Below are positions 19,291 to 28,259 of a stretch of DNA of 64,000 bases, in pieces; position 1 is the first letter of the stretch, and the number at the start of each line of letters is the position of its first letter. The stretch spans positions 1,860,001-1,924,000 of the forward strand of contig JABFRO010000001.1 in assembly GCA_013141125.1 (NCBI GenBank), in the 5' to 3' direction. Source of the DNA: Methylophilaceae bacterium (GTDB lineage: Bacteria > Pseudomonadota > Gammaproteobacteria > Burkholderiales > Methylophilaceae). Made by a program: the position numbers and the translations under genes. The notes below the pieces were generated by a model, which did not search any database, had not been told where the DNA came from, and worked only from the letters and a program-made list of their open reading frames with translations.

Positions 19291-19364
19291 CGCCTATCGT
19301 GATACGTGATGATCTTGATGCCAAGGCTAAAGACAAACTCACTGCGGTATCAGAGCAATAAGGT

Positions 19365-19393
19365 TTGACAAGCGGCAAGGCTTGGCCTAGAAT
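19365..19393 (+). promoter_or_regulatory. Near-consensus sigma-70 promoter for rplM-rpsI
   Basis: A perfect -35 hexamer TTGACA (19365-19370), a 17-base spacer and the -10 hexamer TAGAAT (19388-19393, five of six consensus bases) lie 38 bases before the rplM ATG. This is the strongest promoter sequence noticed in the window and fits a ribosomal protein operon. The predicted start site would be near 19400, leaving a leader of about 30 bases. Confidence 0.8.
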
Positions 19394-19431
19394 TAGCCTC
19401 TTAATTTTTTTCAGCAATTATTGGTAGTCAG

Positions 19432-19872
19432 ATGAAAACTTTTTCTGCAAAAGCGCATGAAGTAAAGCGCGACTGGTTCGTGGTTGATGCTACGGATCTG
19501 GTGCTGGGCCGTTTGGCGAGCGAGATTGCTCACCGTCTTCGTGGCAAGCATAAAACTATTTACACCCCGCACGTTGATACTGGCGACTATATTGTTGTTA
19601 TCAATGCTGACAAGATTAAAGTAACTGGCAATAAGTCGGAAGGCAAACTTTATCATCGTCACAGCGGTTACCCTGGTGGCATTTACACTACAACCTTTGG
19701 CAAAATGCAAGATCGTTTTCCTGGCCGTGCACTGGAAAAAGCGGTTAAAGGTATGCTGCCTAAAGGCCCGTTAGGCTATGCCATGTTCCGTAAGCTGAAG
19801 GTTTATGCTGGCGCTAAGCATGATCATGTGGCACAACAACCACAACCTCTGAAAATCCAAGGTTCTGTTTAA
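19432..19872 (+). CDS. rplM: 50S ribosomal protein L13
   Basis: A 146-residue large-subunit protein. Diagnostic stretches are the N-terminal [53 protein letters not shown] and [18 protein letters not shown]. It is one of the first proteins to bind 23S rRNA in assembly. It is co-transcribed with rpsI 24 bases downstream, the universal bacterial pairing. Confidence 0.98.
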   Translation: MKTFSAKAHEVKRDWFVVDATDLVLGRLASEIAHRLRGKHKTIYTPHVDTGDYIVVINADKIKVTGNKSEGKLYHRHSGYPGGIYTTTFGKMQDRFPGRALEKAVKGMLPKGPLGYAMFRKLKVYAGAKHDHVAQQPQPLKIQGSV

Positions 19873-19896
19873 CAGAGCCACGGTCAAGGAAGAAAA

Positions 19897-20289
19897 ATGA
19901 TTGGTAAATACAACTATGGCACAGGCCGCCGCAAAAGTTCGGTAGCTCGTGTATTTCTTAAGTCTGGAAAAGGCAATATCATTGTCAATGACAAGCCAGT
20001 GGATGAGTATTTCTCGCGTGTTACATCACGCATGATTTTGCGTCAGCCACTTGCCCTGACTAGCAATGAAGCCAGTTTTGATATTCTGGTAAATGTGCAT
20101 GGCGGCGGTGAATCAGGTCAGGCAGGTGCAGTGCGTCATGGCATTACACGTGCGTTAATTGATTATGATGCCGCACTGAAGAGTGCTTTGTCTAAAGCTG
20201 GTTTTGTAACACGTGATGCTCGTGAAGTTGAACGTAAGAAAGTCGGCTTCCGTAAAGCGCGTCGTCGTAAACAGTTCTCCAAGCGTTAA
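19897..20289 (+). CDS. rpsI: 30S ribosomal protein S9
   Basis: A 130-residue small-subunit protein with the N-terminal [20 protein letters not shown], the central [20 protein letters not shown] and the basic C-terminal tail [12 protein letters not shown], whose last residues reach the P-site tRNA. Preceded by a GGAAG ribosome site. A strong terminator follows. Confidence 0.98.
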   Translation: MIGKYNYGTGRRKSSVARVFLKSGKGNIIVNDKPVDEYFSRVTSRMILRQPLALTSNEASFDILVNVHGGGESGQAGAVRHGITRALIDYDAALKSALSKAGFVTRDAREVERKKVGFRKARRRKQFSKR

Positions 20290-20302
20290 GATATGCAATT
20301 GT

Positions 20303-20334
20303 AAAAAAGCCGCTATATGCGGCTTTTTTATTTT
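20303..20334 (+). terminator. Rho-independent, probably bidirectional terminator after rpsI
   Basis: An 11-bp perfect stem (20303-20313 with 20319-20329) of GC-rich centre flanked by A6 on the left and T6 on the right, with a five-base TATAT loop. The symmetrical A and T runs allow it to stop rplM-rpsI on the plus strand and, on the minus strand, the convergent yebC-ruvC-ruvA transcript that ends at 20403. Confidence 0.9.
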
Positions 20335-20402
20335 GGTTTGCAAACTAATTATTTTATTTGAAAATTTTAATCATCTAAATTAAAACTGCGGCTTAAATGC
20401 TC

Positions 20403-20984
20403 TTAAACAGCTTTTGCCAATATTTTCAAAGCTTGCCTGATACCATCACTTACAGACAAATTTTCCGCCAGTTGTTTCACAGCGGTGAGTGCCTCTTTGT
20501 CGTTGTAACCAAGTGCTATAAGTGCATTTAGAATATCACTGGTGGAATTGGCTACCTTACCTGATACACTTGCCAAATCCTCTACACCCAGCTTGCCTTT
20601 AAGCTCAAGCAATAAACGCTCTGCGGTTTTTTTGCCAATGCCGGGTATGCGCACCAGTAGAGCTGCTTCCTGCATGGTAATGGCTTGCGCCAGATCATCA
20701 ACCGATAAACCACTCAGTATGGCCAATGCTGATTTAGCGCCAATGCCGTTAACTTTCAACAGCAATTTAAACGTGGCTCGTTCCCGCTCGGAGCCGAAGC
20801 CATAAAGCAGCTGGGCATCTTCACGCACGATGAACTGCGTGAGCAATACCACACGTTCGCCAATAGCTGGCAAATTGTAGAAAGTGCTCATCGGCACTTC
20901 GACTTCATAGCCTACACCATTAACATCCAGCAATACAAAAGGCGGTGTTTTCCCCAATAAAATTCCGCTCAAACGGCTTATCAT
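20403..20984 (-). CDS. ruvA: Holliday junction branch migration protein RuvA
   Basis: A 193-residue junction-binding protein. Domain I (about 1-63) is the OB-fold ([21 protein letters not shown]), domain II has two helix-hairpin-helix motifs ([15 protein letters not shown] and [17 protein letters not shown]), and domain III (about 145-193) is the RuvB-contacting helical domain ([16 protein letters not shown]). It lies downstream of ruvC; ruvB is not next to it, because the convergent rpsI gene follows. Confidence 0.97.
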   Translation of the reverse strand: MISRLSGILLGKTPPFVLLDVNGVGYEVEVPMSTFYNLPAIGERVVLLTQFIVREDAQLLYGFGSERERATFKLLLKVNGIGAKSALAILSGLSVDDLAQAITMQEAALLVRIPGIGKKTAERLLLELKGKLGVEDLASVSGKVANSTSDILNALIALGYNDKEALTAVKQLAENLSVSDGIRQALKILAKAV

Positions 20985-21068
20985 GGCATTTCCAAAAGTA
21001 ATTTACATTCGGCATTCAATGAAAAAATCAATCTGAAACTCTGCGGTCAACTAAAAGTGAAAGACTCC

Positions 21069-21605
21069 TCATACCAAACGCCCTCCTCGCACTCTGTAAC
21101 CTGCTGTTGCCAGCTTCCCCAGCCCTTGTCCGCCGTGTGCGTGGCAAATTGCGCAGGCTAGCGCGTCGGCGGAATCGGCTTTGGGCGCTTGTGCCAGCTT
21201 CAGAAGTATCTTGACCATTTCCTGCACTTGCTCTTTAGCGGCATGGCCATTACCAACCACTGACTGCTTAACTTGTAACGCGGTGTATTCTGCAACCGGC
21301 AGATTACTGATGACCGCAGCACTAATCGCCGCACCCCGCGCTTGTCCGAGCAACAGGGTAGATTGCGGGTTAACATTCACAAACACTTTTTCTATGGCAA
21401 CTTGTATGGGTTGGTAGGCTTCAATGACTTCAAACAGGCCGTCAAGTATGATTTTTATGCGCGAAGGCAGATCTTCCAACCCAGCACCTTTGCCACTCGT
21501 AGTTTTGATGGTTCCGCTGGCTATATAACTTATTTTGCCGTCAATTTTCTCGATCACGCCAAAACCCGTCTGTCGCAAGCCTGGGTCTATGCCTAAAATA
21601 CGCAC
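21069..21605 (-). CDS. ruvC: Holliday junction endonuclease RuvC
   Basis: A 178-residue resolvase of the RNase H-like fold that cuts recombination junctions. Catalytic acidic residues are seen in [16 protein letters not shown] (Asp7), in [15 protein letters not shown] and in the final [13 protein letters not shown]. It lies 26 bases after yebC and 84 bases before ruvA. Confidence 0.97.
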   Translation of the reverse strand: MRILGIDPGLRQTGFGVIEKIDGKISYIASGTIKTTSGKGAGLEDLPSRIKIILDGLFEVIEAYQPIQVAIEKVFVNVNPQSTLLLGQARGAAISAAVISNLPVAEYTALQVKQSVVGNGHAAKEQVQEMVKILLKLAQAPKADSADALACAICHAHGGQGLGKLATAGYRVRGGRLV

Positions 21606-21631
21606 GGCAGAGCTAATGCAGTATTATTCAC

Positions 21632-22357
21632 TTATTCTTCAATGACGGCGTTGGTATAAACCTCCTGCACATCATCCACGTCATCCAGTGCATCGAGAAT
21701 TCTCTGCATTTTTTTTGCATCGTCGCCGGTAAACTCAATCTCGTTATCGGCTTTCATGGTAACTTCAGCAAACACAGCCTTGAGATTAGCTTTCTCCAGT
21801 GCATCTTTGACGGCAGTAAAATCACCGGGGCTGGTAATCACCTCGATTGAACCATCATCATTGCTAATAACATCCTCGGCACCGGCTTCCAATGCCACCT
21901 CCATCACCGCATCTTCGCTGGCTCCCGGGGCAAATAGCAGTGTTCCGCAGTGCTTGAACATGAAAGCAACCGAGCCATCCGTGCCAAGATTGCCGCCAAA
22001 TTTAGAGAAAGCATGACGCACATCTGCCACCGTGCGCTGTTTATTATCGGTCAGGCAATCAACAATAACCGCTGCACCGCCTATGCCATAGCCTTCATAA
22101 CGAATCTCTTCATAGTTCACGCCATCCAGCTGACCAGAGCCGCGTTTGATGGCATTCTCCATATTATCCTTGGGCATGGATTCAGCTTTGGCTTTGTCCA
22201 CCGCCACACGTAAGCGTGGATTAGCGCTAATATCGCCGCCGCCCAGACGCGCTGCTACCGTAATTTCCTTAATCAGCCTGGTAAAAATTTTCCCCCGCTT
22301 TGCATCTTGACGACCTTTGCGGTGCTGAATATTGGCCCATTTGGAATGCCCTGCCAT
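21632..22357 (-). CDS. yebC: YebC/PmpR family protein
   Basis: A 241-residue protein of the YebC family. The N-terminus [20 protein letters not shown] is diagnostic, followed by [22 protein letters not shown] and [13 protein letters not shown]. Members were described as transcription regulators, and recent work implicates the family in translation of proline-rich stalling motifs. It heads a yebC-ruvC-ruvA operon, the conserved proteobacterial order. Confidence 0.96.
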   Translation of the reverse strand: MAGHSKWANIQHRKGRQDAKRGKIFTRLIKEITVAARLGGGDISANPRLRVAVDKAKAESMPKDNMENAIKRGSGQLDGVNYEEIRYEGYGIGGAAVIVDCLTDNKQRTVADVRHAFSKFGGNLGTDGSVAFMFKHCGTLLFAPGASEDAVMEVALEAGAEDVISNDDGSIEVITSPGDFTAVKDALEKANLKAVFAEVTMKADNEIEFTGDDAKKMQRILDALDDVDDVQEVYTNAVIEE

Positions 22358-22557
22358 GATTTTCCCTTTTGAGTTACATTAGATTGAATTGACCAAATTT
22401 TACCATAGACATCACCTGCGAATCCTGACCTATAACCGTTTCAACAGATTCACGTTTACGCATGCTGTGTAGCGAAATAATGGAAAAGAAATTCTGATCA
22501 ACAACATGCATATCATTTCTATTCAGGGTGAGTACAAGCTATGAAGACGCTTATCCG
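22358..22557. other. Intergenic region between hoxW end and yebC start
   Basis: A 200-base, AT-rich stretch upstream of yebC and downstream of hoxW, both on the minus strand. It should hold the yebC promoter. No convincing hairpin terminator for the hox operon, RNA gene or open reading frame was seen. Confidence 0.5.
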
Positions 22558-23073
22558 CTAACATTTCGACGCACACAGATTTTTCCAGCCCGTAACTACT
22601 CGTTCTTGCAGTAATTTTTTAGAAAATTCAAACGCTAATGCCAAACGCTCAACGGCTTGCGGAGTCAGCTCTTCTCCCAATTCGAATTGCTCGCCGCGAA
22701 TACATAAAACAAATACCTCCGGCGGCACTTCCTGATAGAGCTGCATATACACTTGCAACAGCGCTTCGGGAGCCAGGGCATGGCTATAGAGCACGGCGCT
22801 ATCACTGGGCTGTGCACGATAAAAAGCAAAAGGATCTTGAGTATTCATTCCTGCATCAATAAAAAGCACCAATTGCCGCCCATGCATATCCATGGCGTGT
22901 TCAACCTGCAATTGGAATTCTTCCAGTAGCTCGAATTGATCTGCGTCGTCTTTATTGGCCAGCTCATCATTCAATTTTCGCAGCAACAACGGCCCCAGCG
23001 CATCGTCACCACGCGATTCGTTACCAACAGCGACAATCAGAATGGGAGCTACCATCAAAACCGGTGCCAACAT
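22558..23073 (-). CDS. hoxW: Hydrogenase maturation protease (HoxW-type)
   Basis: A 171-residue endopeptidase of the HyaD/HycI (M52) family that removes the C-terminal extension of the [NiFe] large subunit after nickel insertion. The N-terminal ILIVAVGNESRGDDALGPLL carries the family's nickel-sensing acidic residue, and LVLFIDAGMNTQ supplies the second. Its ATG overlaps the hoxH stop (TGATG), so it most likely processes the HoxH encoded next to it. A later ATG at 23055 is a possible alternative start. The Ralstonia soluble hydrogenase operon has the same hoxFUYHW order. Confidence 0.9.
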   Translation of the reverse strand: MLAPVLMVAPILIVAVGNESRGDDALGPLLLRKLNDELANKDDADQFELLEEFQLQVEHAMDMHGRQLVLFIDAGMNTQDPFAFYRAQPSDSAVLYSHALAPEALLQVYMQLYQEVPPEVFVLCIRGEQFELGEELTPQAVERLALAFEFSKKLLQERVVTGWKNLCASKC

Positions 23074-24563
23074 CAAACTGCTGTACTAACCACGCCTGCA
23101 CTGGAACGCGTCAGTTGGGATAGCTGCTCGCCAGCTTCATTCAACACTTCAACTTGCAGCGGCATTTTTCCCAAGGCATGGGTAGCACAGGATAAGCAAG
23201 GATCAAACGCGCGCACCGCTACTTCGATATGATTGAGTAGGCCTTCAGTGACTTCATGCCCATGCAGGTATTGTTGCGCCACTTTGCGCACCGCTTCGTT
23301 CATGGCCTGATTATTATGGGTAGTGGAGACGATGAGATTACACATGGTAACGAGGTCATTTTCGTCCACGCGATAATGATGAATAAGCGTGCCGCGCGGC
23401 GCTTCGATAACACCCACGCCTTCATAGCCGCGCTCACCGCTGGCCATGAGTTCTTTGCCCATGATGTCGTCATCGTGTAGCAAGTCTTTAATCATTTCAG
23501 CCGCGTGCAGCATTTCAATCATGCGCGCCCAGTGATAGCCCAATGGTGCGTGCATGGGCATGGCACCGCTATAAGCAATAAAATCGCGGCGCTCGATTTC
23601 GGCCAGCGGGGTAGAAATAAAATCGCAATTTTGTATACGCGATAGCGGGCCTACGCGATACCAGCCTTTTTCATTACCCAGGGAGCGAATGTAGGGGAAC
23701 TTCATGTAACTCCAATTTTTGACTTCTTCTTCTATCCACTGCGTGTAGTCCTGATAATCCACGCCATCGAACAGAATATTGCCACTCTCGTCACGCGCAC
23801 GCAGTTGGCCGTGATACAAATCAAGGCCGCCATCAAAGCCCACCATGGACATGAAATTGGCGCGGAATGCGCCGAAGCTGTTGTATAGCTCGGGGGTTTG
23901 ATGATGCATCTGTTTGACCAGATGCACGGCATCGCGGCTCCAGGCCACCATCTGATAAACATCTTTGAGCAATTCATCGCGCTCGGCAATGCTTAAGGAT
24001 TTGTTCACGCCGCCAGGCACCGCACCGGTGCCATGTATGCGTTTGCCTGCCGTATGACGTATCACTTCTTGTCCGAATTTACGCAACAACACGCCCCGTT
24101 TTGCCGTCTCGGGATGTTTCTCGGCCACGCCTATGATATTACGTTTGGCAATGTCGCTATCAAAACCAAACAGCAAATCCGGCGAACACAGATGAAAAAA
24201 ATGCAGCGCGTGTGATTGCAGAATCTGCCCGTAATGCATCAAACGCCGCATTTTTTCGGCGGTGGGCGTTAAATGTCTGGCTCCAACAATCGCATCCAGA
24301 GCCTTGCTAGCGGCCAGATGATGGCTGACCGGACAAATGCCGCACAGACGCTGCACCATGACCGGCACTTCCCAATAAGGCCGTCCTTGAATGAATTTTT
24401 CAAAGCCGCGAAATTCGACAATATGCAGGCGTACCTGATGCACTTTATTCTTGTCATCGAGCAAAATGGTGACCTTGCCGTGGCCTTCAACACGCGATAC
24501 CGGATCTATGGCAACGCGGCGCAAATTCTCGGGATTGGCGGCGGTTTCTAATGCGAAAGTCAT
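23073..24563 (-). CDS. hoxH: NAD-reducing [NiFe] hydrogenase large subunit HoxH
   Basis: The catalytic subunit of a group 3d cytoplasmic bidirectional hydrogenase, 496 residues. Both nickel-binding motifs are complete: RLCGICPVSHHLA (Cys74, Cys77) near the N-terminus and DPCLSCATH (Cys456, Cys459) near the C-terminus. The 34 residues after His462 are the peptide expected to be cut off by HoxW. It follows hoxY by 50 bases and overlaps hoxW. The gene looks intact, with no missing ligand. Confidence 0.96.
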   Translation of the reverse strand: MTFALETAANPENLRRVAIDPVSRVEGHGKVTILLDDKNKVHQVRLHIVEFRGFEKFIQGRPYWEVPVMVQRLCGICPVSHHLAASKALDAIVGARHLTPTAEKMRRLMHYGQILQSHALHFFHLCSPDLLFGFDSDIAKRNIIGVAEKHPETAKRGVLLRKFGQEVIRHTAGKRIHGTGAVPGGVNKSLSIAERDELLKDVYQMVAWSRDAVHLVKQMHHQTPELYNSFGAFRANFMSMVGFDGGLDLYHGQLRARDESGNILFDGVDYQDYTQWIEEEVKNWSYMKFPYIRSLGNEKGWYRVGPLSRIQNCDFISTPLAEIERRDFIAYSGAMPMHAPLGYHWARMIEMLHAAEMIKDLLHDDDIMGKELMASGERGYEGVGVIEAPRGTLIHHYRVDENDLVTMCNLIVSTTHNNQAMNEAVRKVAQQYLHGHEVTEGLLNHIEVAVRAFDPCLSCATHALGKMPLQVEVLNEAGEQLSQLTRSSAGVVSTAV

Positions 24564-24613
24564 ATAAGTTCCTTCAGGGAATCTCTAAAAAACGGTAGGC
24601 TGCCAGGAGCCGC

Positions 24614-25165
24614 TTAATCGTAATGAAGCAAGGCGTGACCCAGTTCCGGCTCGCGTCCTGCCAGCAAATCGGTCAGCACTTTCCAGATGGTGTCACCGGA
24701 AGGGGGGCAGCCGGGAATGAAATAATCAATTTTCACCACCTCATGTAGAGGATGGACTTTATCCAGCGGCAATGGCAGCTCCGGGTCATTGGGGATAAAG
24801 CCGTCCACCAGCCCGTGCTGGGCGTGATACACCTCTTCCAGAATCAGCGATAGCGGAAAATGATTGCGCTGCGCGGGCAAGCCGCCATTGATGGCACAAG
24901 CACCCACGGCAATCAATATTTTGCAGTTGGCGCGGAATTCACGCAGCACATGCACGTTTTCGGCATTGCACAAACCGCCTTCGATCAGGCCTATATCGCA
25001 TGGGCCGCAATGCTTGATGTCAGTCAATGGCGAGCGGTCAAATTCGACCAGCTCAATCAAATCGAACAGGCGTTCGTCTATATCCAGAAACGACATATGG
25101 CAGCCAAAGCAGCCTGCCAGTGTGGCGGTAGCCATTCTTAATTTGGGTTTGGCGGGAGCATTCAT
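24614..25165 (-). CDS. hoxY: NAD-reducing hydrogenase small subunit HoxY
   Basis: The small subunit that carries the proximal [4Fe-4S] cluster of the soluble hydrogenase, 183 residues, without a Tat signal, as expected for a cytoplasmic enzyme. Cluster cysteines lie in LAGCFGCHMSFLDIDERLF, GPCDIGLIEGG, VGACAINGG and FIPGCPPSGDTIW. The start is placed at ATG 25165 because an AAGG site sits eight bases upstream; a GTG at 25174 is possible. The start overlaps the hoxU stop. Confidence 0.94.
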   Translation of the reverse strand: MNAPAKPKLRMATATLAGCFGCHMSFLDIDERLFDLIELVEFDRSPLTDIKHCGPCDIGLIEGGLCNAENVHVLREFRANCKILIAVGACAINGGLPAQRNHFPLSLILEEVYHAQHGLVDGFIPNDPELPLPLDKVHPLHEVVKIDYFIPGCPPSGDTIWKVLTDLLAGREPELGHALLHYD

Positions 25166-25166
25166 C

Positions 25167-25898
25167 TCAAGCACCTTTTTTCACAGGATGTGGCGACACA
25201 CTGATGGGATTCACATCAAAAGCGCGCTCGCCTATGGGTATAGTGAAGCCTACGCGTTTCTTGATAATGACACCCACCGGACACACATGCGCGGCTTTAT
25301 CCTGGTCAGAAAAATCCGTATCGCCCAGCTTGCCGGATTTGGCATTGACGATGAGCTGCGTTTTAATACCACGCTCGGACAAGGCAAACACGTTTTTGCC
25401 GTCCACATCGCGGCTGGCGCGTACGCATAAGGAACATAGAATACAGCGGTTAAAATCCAGCAGATATTCAGGATGCGAGGCATCCAGAGGTCGATTGGGC
25501 GAAAAATGGTCAAAATGTGGTGACATCATTTCCAGCGCATAAGCCGTGGCCTGCAATTCGCAATTGCCGCTTTTTTCACAGGATGGGCAAAAGTGGTTAC
25601 CTTCAACAAACAGCATTTGCAACAATGCGCGCCGCTCATCGTTGATTTGTTGTGTATTGCTCTCCACCACCATATCGGCCTGTGCCAGTTGCGTGCACGA
25701 TGCGGCTTGCCGTCCATTGGCTTTCACTGTGCAAACCTTGCATGAGCCATGCGGCTTAAATTCGGGGTTGTAACACAGATGCGGAATATACTCCCCTGCC
25801 GCCATGGCCGCCTGAATGATAGTCTGCCCTTCGCTGAAAGGAATAATTTTGTTATCAAGCATGAAAGTTGTCGGGTTGGAAATATTATCTTGTGTCAT
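25167..25898 (-). CDS. hoxU: Hydrogenase diaphorase subunit HoxU
   Basis: An iron-sulfur subunit, 243 residues, homologous to the N-terminal part of NuoG. It has a [2Fe-2S] ferredoxin domain (CYNPEFKPHGSCKVCTV), the complex I-type cluster motif HFCPSCEKSGNCELQ and CILCSLCVRASRDVDG, which together pass electrons between HoxF and HoxY. The start at 25898 is chosen because a GGAG site (25906-25909) lies seven bases upstream; it overlaps the end of hoxF by 14 bases. An upstream ATG at 25931 would add eleven residues not expected in the family. Confidence 0.94.
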   Translation of the reverse strand: MTQDNISNPTTFMLDNKIIPFSEGQTIIQAAMAAGEYIPHLCYNPEFKPHGSCKVCTVKANGRQAASCTQLAQADMVVESNTQQINDERRALLQMLFVEGNHFCPSCEKSGNCELQATAYALEMMSPHFDHFSPNRPLDASHPEYLLDFNRCILCSLCVRASRDVDGKNVFALSERGIKTQLIVNAKSGKLGDTDFSDQDKAAHVCPVGVIIKKRVGFTIPIGERAFDVNPISVSPHPVKKGA

Positions 25899-27693
25899 GG
25901 TCACGCTCCAAATGTGCGCCAGTGTCATCACGTCCGGTCATGCGGCGCGCTTGCGACAAGGCGTGATCGAGATCAAAAGCCGGAACAAACTCTGTATGCA
26001 TCATACGTTGGTCATAGGCCGGACGAAACTTGGCGATGGTATCCAGCACCGGATTGCAGGCCGATTGCCCAAGGCCGCAATGACTGGTGGATTGCAACAA
26101 TACGTTCAATTTTTCAATCTCGGCAAAATCATAAGGCGAGCCATGACCTTGTGCCAGCTTATTCATCATATTGCCCAATAAGGAAGTACCCACGCGGCAA
26201 GGGGTACAAAAGCCACAACTCTCGTGCGCGAAAAACTGCACGAAATTGCGCGCCACTTCAAACATATCGCGGCTTTGATTGAACACCATAAATGCACCAG
26301 CGGTTGGAATATCCTCAAAGCCTATGCGTCTATCAAACTCATTTGCGGCAACACACACGCCGGAAGGGCCGCTCACCTGCACCGCCTGTGTGTTGCGCGC
26401 ACCGCAATCGGCCAGCACTTCCGCCACCGTCACCCCAAACGGAAATTCATACAAACCGGGACGTTCACAATCGCCCGAGACTGACAGAATTTTGGTGCCG
26501 CTGGAAATTTCCGTGCCTATGCCTGCATACCACGCACCGCCATGCAAAGCCACCAGACTGGCGGCGGCAAAAGTCTCCACATTGTTCACCACCGTCGGTT
26601 GATTGAGATAACCGCAAGTGACCGGATACGGCGGGCGGTTGCGCGGCGTGCCGCGTTTGCCTTCCAGCGATTCGATCAACGCCGATTCTTCACCGCAGAT
26701 ATAAGCCCCCGCACCCAGATGAATTTCAATGTCAAAATCAAAACCGGCATGACCGAGTATATTACTGCCCAGCAAACCCTGCTGGCGGCGACGTTGTAAC
26801 ACGGCCTGCAAATGATCAAGCAAATAGCGGTATTCGCCGCGCAGATAGAGAAAACCTTTCTTCGCATCAATAATATGCCCGCATAGTGTCATACCTTCAA
26901 ACATCATGTCGGCATAGCTATTCAACAGCACGCGATCCTTGAATGTGCCCGGTTCACCCTCATCGGCATTGCACACCACATAATGCTGCTCACCCGCTGC
27001 GGCACGGCAAAACTCCCACTTGGAACCTGTAGAAAAGCCCGCGCCGCCGCGCCCGCGCAACTTGGAGATTTTAACTTCCTGCAAGGTTTCCAAAGCTCCG
27101 CGTTGCAGCATTGCCGCCAATGCGGAGCCGGATTCAAAATCACTATTCAGCAAAATATCCTTGCGCCGGATATTATTTTCTATAGCAAAAAATTCCGCTG
27201 GCCAACTGGGAAGTGGCACGCGCTCGCGGATCAGCTCACAAATGGCACTGACCCGTTCCGCAGTCAAACGGTTGATGGCAATGTTGTTGACCAATAATGC
27301 CGGCCCCTGATCGCACATACCGGTACATGAGGTGGTATTGACCCAGAGCAAACCATCTTCGGAAACCTTGCCCGGCTCTACCCATAACTGGCTGCACAGA
27401 CTATTCATCAAGTCAATATTGCCCAACATACGGTCGGTAATATTGTCGGAAAACAGCACGCGATATTCGCCATGCGGCTTGAGATAAAGCAGGGAATAAA
27501 AACTGGCTACGCCTTCTATCTTGGCGCGCGGCAAAGCTAAAACTTCACTCAAATAATCAATGGCATCAGGATGAATGTAGCCGTAATGCTCCTGTGCCTG
27601 ACGCAAAATTTGCAGAAGATCATGCACATTGCACTGGCAATGATTGAGTATGGGATCCAGATAGGCCGCGTGAGTATTCATTTGTCTGGTCAT
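25885..27693 (-). CDS. hoxF: Hydrogenase diaphorase subunit HoxF (NuoE-NuoF fusion)
   Basis: The NAD(H)-binding, FMN-containing subunit, 602 residues. The N-terminal ~160 residues resemble NuoE, with the cysteine pair TTSCTGMCDQGP. The rest resembles NuoF: the glycine-rich RGRGGAGFSTGSKWEF, the GAGAYICGEESALIESLEG nucleotide region and the C-terminal [4Fe-4S] motif SCGFCTPCR with the distant CGLGQSACNP. The fusion is typical of the betaproteobacterial type of group 3d enzyme. It is first in the hox operon and reads away from xfp. Confidence 0.95.
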   Translation of the reverse strand: MTRQMNTHAAYLDPILNHCQCNVHDLLQILRQAQEHYGYIHPDAIDYLSEVLALPRAKIEGVASFYSLLYLKPHGEYRVLFSDNITDRMLGNIDLMNSLCSQLWVEPGKVSEDGLLWVNTTSCTGMCDQGPALLVNNIAINRLTAERVSAICELIRERVPLPSWPAEFFAIENNIRRKDILLNSDFESGSALAAMLQRGALETLQEVKISKLRGRGGAGFSTGSKWEFCRAAAGEQHYVVCNADEGEPGTFKDRVLLNSYADMMFEGMTLCGHIIDAKKGFLYLRGEYRYLLDHLQAVLQRRRQQGLLGSNILGHAGFDFDIEIHLGAGAYICGEESALIESLEGKRGTPRNRPPYPVTCGYLNQPTVVNNVETFAAASLVALHGGAWYAGIGTEISSGTKILSVSGDCERPGLYEFPFGVTVAEVLADCGARNTQAVQVSGPSGVCVAANEFDRRIGFEDIPTAGAFMVFNQSRDMFEVARNFVQFFAHESCGFCTPCRVGTSLLGNMMNKLAQGHGSPYDFAEIEKLNVLLQSTSHCGLGQSACNPVLDTIAKFRPAYDQRMMHTEFVPAFDLDHALSQARRMTGRDDTGAHLERDHDTR

Positions 27694-28259
27694 GTGAACT
27701 CTCTAAAATAATTGTGCAGGCAAATCAAAATAAGGTAGCTATGATTAAGCAGCTTTTGTACCTAAGGTACTCCTAAGGCAGATTCTAATCTTATTATGCC
27801 GTTTAAATGAATCGCTATAACCAATACTCAGCAAATCAATTTACTAGGCAATTAGAAACTTATCATAAGTAAGCTATATGATGGCAATATTGCAACACAT
27901 TATGGTTACTGTACCTCGTAGCGCACTCATTTAGTGCAATTGTGTAAAGTTATTGGCATTAGCCGCCGAGAATAGTCTTTAACGCATGACCGCTAAATTT
28001 ATAATTCATTGATTTTTATAAAGCCGGATATTCCGGCATATTTATTGCCTACAAATACAATCAACTACCCCAAATACTTCGAGTTAATGCGTCATCAGCA
28101 TTTCACACTTTTAATTTACGCTGCTGTCAGCGGTAAGTCATTGCCAGTGGGAGTACCCCGCTGCATAAATTCAAAAAAATCGGCGTTTTATTAACTGACT
28201 GAACAGATTACTTTAGTATTTCATTTTTAAATTTATATTTAAACAAAAGGATATTTTTT
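27694..28259. promoter_or_regulatory. Shared regulatory region between divergent hox and xfp operons
   Basis: A 566-base, AT-rich region with no credible gene. It must hold the promoters of both hoxF (minus) and xfp (plus). Seen in it: an inverted repeat GTACC-TAA-GGTAC at 27758-27770; the heptamer CCTAAGG twice, at 27761 and 27772, exactly 11 bases apart; GCACT/AGTGC at 27923-27937; a perfect GCCGGA-TAT-TCCGGC at 28023-28037; and CGCTG-CTGT-CAGCG at 28119-28132. A purine-rich AAAAGG ribosome site precedes xfp. No sigma-54 site with correct spacing was found. Which repeats are operators is unknown. Confidence 0.6.
28023..28037. repeat. Perfect palindromic element, candidate operator
   Basis: Six-base arms GCCGGA and TCCGGC separated by TAT, with no following T run, so it is unlikely to be a terminator. 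It is the most GC-rich spot in an AT-rich intergenic region and lies 223 bases upstream of the xfp start. A dimeric regulator site is an inference. Confidence 0.35.

Noticed and set aside
25204-27310. Several plus-strand frames of 80-180 residues opposite hoxF and hoxU
   Set aside because: They are shadows of strongly supported hox genes on the other strand and lack family-like sequence.
27881-27895. TGGCA followed by TTGCA, a sigma-54-like pair
   Set aside because: The GG and GC elements are separated by seven bases instead of ten, so it does not fit a sigma-54 promoter.
28009-28194. A 61-residue plus-strand frame in the hox-xfp intergenic region
   Set aside because: It starts with TTG, has no ribosome site or recognisable sequence, and runs through the palindrome at 28023-28037; chance frame in AT-rich DNA.
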